A stretch of 34,934 nucleotides of DNA from Eubacterium sp. GTDB lineage: Bacteria > Bacillota > Clostridia > Lachnospirales > Lachnospiraceae. The notes below the pieces were generated by a model. It was not told the DNA's origin. It searched no databases and saw only the letters and a program-made list of their open reading frames with translations. Of this stretch, positions 30,237 to 34,934 are shown piece after piece (positions within the stretch are counted from its first letter, which is position 1; each line of letters opens with the position of its first letter). The stretch lies in the NCBI GenBank assembly GCA_024681515.1, contig JAILAR010000146.1, positions 1 to 34,934 of the forward strand. The letters run 5' to 3'. The position numbers were made by a program, and so were the translations under genes.

Positions 30237-32699
30237 ATGCGTAAGGGAAGGCTTTTCAGAAAGAGACTGGCTGCATCCGTACTGGCAGGAACTATGGCGC
30301 TTGGTATGGTGGCCTGCGGATCCTCAGATACATCTACGGAAACACAGCAGAATGTGACTCAGGCGGACACAGAGGTGGAGACAGATGTCGACGTTGACAC
30401 GGAAGAAGACGACACATCGTCGGATACCAAATCGGCATCGGAGGTAACGCCGATGACCATGTCCGTGAATAAGGATTCCGGCGAGATGACGATCAATCGT
30501 CCCGAGCTTGCGGGAACGCCCATGGGCGAGGAAGGAACATGGACTATCTTCCTGTGGCTGTGCGGTTCCGATCTGGAGTCCGGCGGTGAAGAGGGAAGCG
30601 GCGGTGGCGCTGCCGTGAGCGATCTCTCAGAGATGGCTCAGGCAACCCAGAGCGATAAGGTTCGTTTCGTGGTTCAGACCGGTGGTGCAAGCCGCTGGAA
30701 CTATGATTCCATCGATCCTTCCAAATCCCAGCGTTTCGTCATCGAAGCAGGGGACATTAAAGAAGTGTACTCCGGGGATCAGGTCAGCATGGGTGATCCT
30801 TCTGCACTGCAGGAGTATCTGTCCTGGGGTCTGGAGAATTATGCCGCTGACAACATGGGTCTGATCTTCTGGGATCACGGTAACGGATCCATTTACGGTG
30901 TCTGCTTCGATGAGCAGAACTCCAATGACTCTCTGACACTTCGTGAGATCAATGATGCGCTGCTCAGCACATCCCAGTTCATGACAGAGAAGTGGGAGTT
31001 CATCGGCTTCGATGCATGCCTTATGGGTAACATCGAGGGCGCAAATATACTTGCAAACTATGCAAAGTACATGTACGGTTCTGAGGAACTGGAGCCGGGT
31101 GCCGGCTGGAACTATACGCAGATCGGAAATTTCCTGGCTGAGAATCCTACAGCCGACGGTGCGGAACTGGGTAAGGTAGTCTGTGACTCCTTCCTGCAGG
31201 GTTGCATCGATGCAGGAGATTCCAACTGCTGTACACTGGCGGTTACGGATCTGTCGAAGCTGAATGACGTGATCACGGCATACAATACATTTGCCAAGGA
31301 TATCTATGAGAAGGGCGAGGATGCAGAGTCTCTGTCCACCATGATCCGTATGCTTCACAGCGCAGAGAACTTCGGTTCCAACAATGACAATGAAGGTTAC
31401 TCCAACATGCTGGATCTGGCAGGTGTTGTAGATGCCTGCAGCGGATATTCCGAGAACAGCGCAGCAGTGGTGCAGGCCATCAATGATGCCATCGTTTACA
31501 AGATCCAGGGTGGTGATCATCCGAATGCATGCGGACTGTCCGTATACTATCCTCTGTCGGTTCGTGGTTCTGAGGAACTGAAGACCTTCAATGATATCTG
31601 CATCAGTCCGTACTATATGTCCTTCATCGATCGTCAGGACTTCAGTGCTTCCTATTACAGCAATGACGAGAACAACCAGCAGGCAGAGCAGCAGTCCGAC
31701 TATTACAAGGACGAGAACACGGGAACCAGCTATTTCACACAGGACGGAGAGCAGTACTGCTGCGACGCTAACGGTCAGTATTACAAGTACAATTCCGAAT
31801 CCGAGGAGTGGGAGCAGGTTGACGGTGAAGGCCTGGATGCATCTCAGTATGAGTATTGTTCTTCCAATCAGGCCAGCGGAAATTACAGCGACGAAGAGCT
31901 GTATGATTCCGACGGAAACTGGAATTACAACTCCGATTACGATTACGATCAGACGACTAAGAGCTTTAAGACCAAGCGGTCGACAACAAAGCATTTTGAT
32001 TATGCGGAAAGCTATGAGAAGAGCGGCGAAAGCAAGCACATCAAGTTCCTGCAGAAGCCGGGTATGGATAAGGAAGGCGTATTCCGTTTCACACTGACCA
32101 AGTATTCTCTGGATCATACCGCAGATGTTTATGCAAATGTATATCAGGTGATCGGCGATAATGAAGTGATGATGCTGGGTGATACCTACGATGTAGAGTG
32201 TGACTGGGAGAAGGGTACCTTCCGGGATCAGTTCGACGGCTACTGGCTGTCCCTGCCGGATGGTCAGAATCTGGCTACCGTCATCGTTGACAAGAATGAG
32301 GAATATGTGGTTTACACATCTCCCATCATGCTGAACGGTAAGGAGACCAACCTCCGCATCCGCCAGATCCTGGAAACCGGTGAGATTCAGATCGAGGGAG
32401 CATGGGACGGCTTTGCAGAGAGCGGTGCAGCTTCCAGAGAGTTCAAGAAGCTGAAAGACGGCGATGTGATCATTCCGCTGTACCAGAGTTTCACACTGGA
32501 TGACAAGATGACAGAGACTGCATATCAGGGTGCGGAATACACCGTCAGCGGTAATCTGGAGATCTCTTACAGTGTCATGGAAGAGGGCGATTTCTTCTAC
32601 GCATTCATCATCGAAGATATGTACAGTGATTATCTGATGACTGACCTGACAGCGTTCAATGTAGACGCAAACGGACAGGTATCTTTCTACGTAGAATAA
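30237..32699 (+). CDS. Clostripain-family (C11) cysteine peptidase lipoprotein
   Basis: An 820-residue protein, AAGGAG (30223-30228) before ATG 30237. The signal peptide MRKGRLFRKRLAASVLAG ends with a lipobox-like MVAC at C27, so it is probably a surface lipoprotein. An acidic Thr/Asp linker (about 30-70) precedes the C11 catalytic domain (about 95-470), with IFWDHGNGS giving H214 and GFDACLMGN giving C261, the catalytic dyad. C11 enzymes cut after Arg or Lys. An unusual Tyr/Asp/Gln/Asn-rich segment (about 478-575, with CCDANGQYYKYNSESEEWEQ) connects to a beta-rich C-terminal region of about 240 residues. It follows the small lipoprotein gene and may share its transcript. Confidence 0.88.
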   Translation: MRKGRLFRKRLAASVLAGTMALGMVACGSSDTSTETQQNVTQADTEVETDVDVDTEEDDTSSDTKSASEVTPMTMSVNKDSGEMTINRPELAGTPMGEEGTWTIFLWLCGSDLESGGEEGSGGGAAVSDLSEMAQATQSDKVRFVVQTGGASRWNYDSIDPSKSQRFVIEAGDIKEVYSGDQVSMGDPSALQEYLSWGLENYAADNMGLIFWDHGNGSIYGVCFDEQNSNDSLTLREINDALLSTSQFMTEKWEFIGFDACLMGNIEGANILANYAKYMYGSEELEPGAGWNYTQIGNFLAENPTADGAELGKVVCDSFLQGCIDAGDSNCCTLAVTDLSKLNDVITAYNTFAKDIYEKGEDAESLSTMIRMLHSAENFGSNNDNEGYSNMLDLAGVVDACSGYSENSAAVVQAINDAIVYKIQGGDHPNACGLSVYYPLSVRGSEELKTFNDICISPYYMSFIDRQDFSASYYSNDENNQQAEQQSDYYKDENTGTSYFTQDGEQYCCDANGQYYKYNSESEEWEQVDGEGLDASQYEYCSSNQASGNYSDEELYDSDGNWNYNSDYDYDQTTKSFKTKRSTTKHFDYAESYEKSGESKHIKFLQKPGMDKEGVFRFTLTKYSLDHTADVYANVYQVIGDNEVMMLGDTYDVECDWEKGTFRDQFDGYWLSLPDGQNLATVIVDKNEEYVVYTSPIMLNGKETNLRIRQILETGEIQIEGAWDGFAESGAASREFKKLKDGDVIIPLYQSFTLDDKMTETAYQGAEYTVSGNLEISYSVMEEGDFFYAFIIEDMYSDYLMTDLTAFNVDANGQVSFYVE

Positions 32700-32713
32700 T
32701 TAGGAGGTTTCTT

Positions 32714-33649
32714 ATGGGATTTTTTGATAAGTTTAAAAGTTCGGGCAGCAGCACCGAACCGAAGGCGAAAAGCTCGGGTATGGGATTTGCCAGCGTGGCA
32801 AATGTAAAGCAGTTTACGAACGAGGATCTTCTGGAAAAGCTTTCCGGGATCACCGTAAGCTTCGGAACTCCGATCATGGGAGATATCAACGGAACACAGT
32901 CTGTTATGTATAAGAAGGTGACTGAGGAGCATGATATCTTTGTCCGTGTGGATAAGGACAAGATCATTATGGGCAAGATCGGTACCGATGGCGTCAGTGC
33001 TGCTTCCAGTGCATTCAGCGCAGGCCTGGACATGATGTTCGGCGGAAAGAGCAAAGATACTGCTACTGCAGACAGAGCCGTGGATGAACTCATGCGTGTG
33101 GTTCAGAAGCTTGAGAGCGGTGAAGAGGTTTCCCGGTCTGCGGTAGCTGAACCGGCAAATACCGCAACCGGGGAAGCCGAAGCACTGTTTATGAAGCAGA
33201 AGCTGACCATTGCCAATAAGTTCGATATCTTTGATCAAAGTGAAGCGACGGTCTATCATGTTGAAGGAGGTCTGACAGGACTGGGCTTCTCCGTTCAGAG
33301 AAACGGAGAGGAGGTTCTGAAGATCAACAAGAAGATGGTGGCGGTTATGCCGTCGTATACCATTGTGAAGGATAAGGTTGAGATCGGAAAACTGAAGAAG
33401 AAAATGAAGTTCACGGCCCCGGAGGTTACAGGAACGATCAACGGTCAGGAACTGACCATTCGCGGGGATCTTCTGGGATATGATTTCGATATTCAGGTAG
33501 GAGGCACAACCATCGGTCATATTGATAAGGATATGGCTCATTGGACCGATTGCTTCCGGATCCAGATCCTGGATTCGAGTCAGAGAGACCTGATGGTTGC
33601 CATGGCGATCATCTGCGACAATGTTGTGGATCAGGATAATAACAGGTAA
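32714..33649 (+). CDS. LURP-one/YxjI-like (LOR domain) protein
   Basis: A 311-residue protein with AGGAGG (32702-32707), starting 15 bases after the peptidase stop, so probably in the same operon. No signal peptide or membrane helix. Residues about 1-145 are a poorly characterised part with GMGFASVANVKQFTNEDLLE and a Gly/Ser/Ala-rich loop near SAASSAFSAG. Residues about 155-311 match the LURP-one-related/YxjI fold: MKQKLTIANKFDIFDQSEAT, KKMKFTAPEVTG, LLGYDFDIQV, GHIDKDMAHW and LMVAMAIICDN. This tubby/scramblase-like beta barrel is widespread in bacteria and its role is unknown. Assignment of the C-terminal domain is by pattern; I have no basis for an activity. Confidence 0.7.
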   Translation: MGFFDKFKSSGSSTEPKAKSSGMGFASVANVKQFTNEDLLEKLSGITVSFGTPIMGDINGTQSVMYKKVTEEHDIFVRVDKDKIIMGKIGTDGVSAASSAFSAGLDMMFGGKSKDTATADRAVDELMRVVQKLESGEEVSRSAVAEPANTATGEAEALFMKQKLTIANKFDIFDQSEATVYHVEGGLTGLGFSVQRNGEEVLKINKKMVAVMPSYTIVKDKVEIGKLKKKMKFTAPEVTGTINGQELTIRGDLLGYDFDIQVGGTTIGHIDKDMAHWTDCFRIQILDSSQRDLMVAMAIICDNVVDQDNNR

Positions 33650-33728
33650 TTCGAAGAATAGTTTTTTTAATAGCTTTATTAATAAGCCTTCTTAATTGTG
33701 ATTACTTCTTCATAATTCTTTACCACCA

Positions 33729-33769
33729 GGGGATTGTTTCACCGCCGCTTGGGCGATGGGGCAATCCCC
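33729..33769. repeat. Long imperfect hairpin
   Basis: GGGGATTGTTTCACCGCC (33729-33746) can pair with GGCGATGGGGCAATCCCC (33752-33769) around a 5-base loop; three pairs are G-T and one is mismatched. It lies just past the break in the response-regulator stub, so it may be the end of a mobile element that truncated it. The adjoining 33650-33728 is AT-rich with no gene. Confidence 0.5.
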
Positions 33770-33784
33770 AATTTTGCGCGATAC

Positions 33785-33862
33785 GGCCGGAGAGGCTTTC
33801 TTTATGGATATCTCCAGCATCTGGAAAGCGAGGGGTTCATCATCAACGCATAGAATTCTCAT
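33785..33862 (-). pseudogene. N-terminal stub of a response regulator
   Basis: On the minus strand AAGGAG precedes ATG at 33862, and the frame reads MRILCVDDEPLAFQMLEISI then KKASPA. MRILCVDDEPLA is the standard opening of a CheY-like receiver, often of LytTR regulators. After about 26 residues the similarity stops and the frame runs into the hairpin region without the phospho-acceptor Asp. The rest of the gene is absent, so this is a remnant left by deletion or insertion. Confidence 0.75.
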
Positions 33863-33993
33863 GGTTAGCTCCTTTATTTGTTTATTCCGTGCTATTTCCA
33901 ATATAATCCGAAAGCAGGAAAAATGACAAGATAATTTCCGACGCAGATCCGGTCGTGTCGGAGAATCGTCGGATTTCGGCGACTTCTGCGCCG

Positions 33994-34002
33994 TGTTATA
34001 AT
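33994..34002 (+). promoter_or_regulatory. Extended -10 promoter
   Basis: TGT followed by TATAAT (33997-34002) is a consensus extended -10 box. It lies 62 bases before the sigma-like stub. The -35 region is weak. The promoter looks intact although the gene behind it is broken. Confidence 0.55.
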
Positions 34003-34063
34003 GTGAGAACAACGTAAGGGCAGAGTGGGACGTGCTCACGTCGTTTTTTGAATGGGGGTCAAA

Positions 34064-34168
34064 ATGGATACTTATTTATCGAATGATGAACTTAATGGAC
34101 TGATCATTAAAATAAAAGCAGGTGATAATACTGCATTGTTCATATCTCTGTCAGGCAGAAGGATATAG
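34064..34168 (+). pseudogene. N-terminal stub of a sigma-factor-like gene
   Basis: From ATG 34064 the frame reads MDTYLSNDELNGLIIKIKAG then DNTALF before becoming unrelated and stopping at 34168. LSNDEL plus I-K-AGDNTALF is the typical opening of sigma-70/ECF-like regulators (region 2). About 25 codons look native. From about 34139 the DNA is the antisense of the truncated minus-strand gene, so the junction of two broken genes lies there. Confidence 0.6.
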
Positions 34169-34548
34169 TTGCAGCGCTCTTCTGCGAGTTCAAGAAAACG
34201 ATCCAAAAGCTTAGTCAGTTCGTGCTCAGGAAGATATGCATCCCGGTCATCTGCAAGGAGTTTCAGATAATGATCCGGATCTTCCCTGTCCTTGGCACGC
34301 TTATAAAACTTCATATCATATTTGCGGTTCAGACAATCCGCTACCCACTTGATGGGAGTCCAGGCGCTCATCAAGGTATCGGCTCTGAGATCACCGCCGA
34401 AATATAAGCAGTCAAGATCGTTTTTCCGTCTCCATTCATCGCCGCTTCCTTTCAGAGCCTTCATCCAGTAGAGACAGAAATTTCTCAAGTGATCATCGGT
34501 ATACAGGTCTCCAAGGTACTCTTTCATCATGTTTTTTGTTTCTTTCAT
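34139..34548 (-). pseudogene. Hypothetical gene, C-terminally truncated
   Basis: Read from ATG 34548 with AGGAG seven bases upstream. About 136 native residues: MKETKNMMKEYLGDLYTDDH, a helical Trp/Asp/Tyr-rich protein including DEWRRKNDLDCLYFGGDLRA and WTPIKWVADCLNRKYDMKFY. I do not recognise the family. Beyond about 34139 the frame continues only because it reads the antisense of the sigma-like stub, giving an unnatural tail to 34072. The true C-terminus has been lost. It may still be expressed as a fusion. Confidence 0.55.
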
Positions 34549-34687
34549 GGCATTTCTCCTTTTTTATTATTTTAAAGAACTTCCTGTCAGAAATTCTTTT
34601 CACATATATTATGGATTTTTTTATCTTCAATATTTTGAAGATGGGGGGTATTTTTGAAAATTTTTTTATCCTCTCTCAGCAAGAAGA

Positions 34688-34708
34688 CCCCCTCCTCTGA
34701 GGTGGGGG
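34688..34708. repeat. Subterminal hairpin of an IS200/IS605 element
   Basis: CCCCC (34688-34692) pairs with GGGGG (34704-34708), with CCT/AGG inside. It lies about 100 bases before a Y1 transposase start, which is where IS200/IS605-family elements carry the left-end hairpin recognised by TnpA. Confidence 0.65.
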
Positions 34709-34740
34709 ATGAATTGCGCACAAATTTACTGAATGTTCAC

Positions 34741-34769
34741 ATGACAATTACATGAAAATGTGCTAGAAT
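34741..34769 (+). promoter_or_regulatory. Promoter of the IS200/IS605 transposase
   Basis: ATGACA (34741-34746), a 17-base spacer and TAGAAT (34764-34769), about 38 bases before the tnpA start. Confidence 0.6.
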
Positions 34770-34806
34770 ATAATCAGTCGAATTTTTCTATAGAGGTATA
34801 ATATAT

Positions 34807-34934
34807 ATGGATTTAGACAACAATGCACATTCAGTATTTTTGCTTCACTATCATCTTGTTCTGGTTGTAAAGTATCGGAGAAGAGTTTTCAATAAATCAA
34901 TATCAAACAGGGCGAAAGAGATATTTGAGTATAT
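34807..34934 (+). CDS. tnpA: IS200/IS605 Y1 transposase TnpA, 5' end only
   Basis: GAGGT at 34792-34797 precedes ATG 34807. The 42 visible codons include NNAHSVFLLHYHLVLVVKYR then RRVFNKSI, the conserved opening of Y1 HUH transposases (HYHLV.V.KYRR.VF). The HUH motif and catalytic Tyr lie beyond the window end. The enzyme cuts and joins single-stranded DNA at the lagging strand, recognising the subterminal hairpins. Confidence 0.85.
   Translation, partial: MDLDNNAHSVFLLHYHLVLVVKYRRRVFNKSISNRAKEIFEY

Larger units (their letters stand above)
34670..34934 (+). mobile_element. IS200/IS605-family element, left part (runs off the window)
   Basis: The left-end hairpin, promoter and start of a Y1 transposase are in the expected order. 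The exact left boundary cannot be fixed because these elements have no terminal inverted repeats. Whether tnpB (and a guide RNA) follows is outside the window. The 34561-34670 stretch before it is AT-rich with no gene. Confidence 0.7.

Noticed and set aside
30627-32117. 496-codon minus-strand open frame opposite the clostripain gene
   Set aside because: Antisense to the C11 catalytic dyad region; its Val/Ile/Leu/Cys-rich composition comes from the complementary codons.

Overview
The window reads as a chromosomal segment of a low-to-mid GC Firmicute, most likely a Clostridia/Lachnospiraceae-type gut or rumen bacterium. The reasons are strong AGGAGG-type ribosome binding sites before almost every gene, TTG/ATG starts, clostridial two-component systems, a C11 (clostripain-family) lipoprotein peptidase, a class II aldolase, and a Firmicutes-style type VII secretion (T7SS/Ess) locus with an LXG toxin. 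The genus is not resolved from sequence alone.

Layout. 1-1087: the 3' end of a PflA-like radical SAM gene and a YjjG-type HAD phosphatase. 1220-6739: a secreted, very acidic Trp-Asp repeat protein followed by two two-component systems (OmpR-type regulator plus kinase; NarL-type regulator plus HisKA_3 kinase). 6840-8348: a DHH/DHHA1 phosphoesterase with a long C-terminal extension. 8494-8626: a large palindromic intergenic element. 8636-11791 (minus strand): a TIR - transmembrane - beta-propeller protein with its own good promoter.

12352-24797 is the heart of the window: a T7SS gene cluster. It starts with an effector module (DUF4176 protein, two small helical YwqH/YwqI-like partners, an LXG toxin with an unassigned C-terminal domain, a putative immunity protein). 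The secretion module follows: WXG100 (EsxA-like), a zinc-ribbon membrane protein, an FHA protein, a TadZ/CpaE-like pseudo-receiver plus ParA-type ATPase, a YukD ubiquitin-like protein and an EssC ATPase. No recognisable EssB, EssA or EsaA is present. An EccA/CbxX-type AAA+ ATPase (26340-28295) lies just downstream, after a MTA/SAH nucleosidase and a HAD hydrolase. This gives the locus a mixed actinobacterial/firmicute character.

28486-33649: fructose-bisphosphate aldolase with a consensus promoter, a small lipoprotein with a Gly/Glu repeat tail behind a phased RTGCCA array, a clostripain-like lipoprotein peptidase, and a LURP-one/YxjI-like protein. 33650-34560 is a gene graveyard: a 26-codon response-regulator stub, a sigma-factor-like N-terminal stub abutting a C-terminally truncated hypothetical gene, and a long hairpin. 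The window ends inside an IS200/IS605-family element (subterminal hairpin, promoter, start of tnpA).

A family of roughly 100-120 bp intergenic repeats with GCGCGAAGTATGGAAT boundaries sits directly upstream of several genes. No tRNA, rRNA or CRISPR array was seen.
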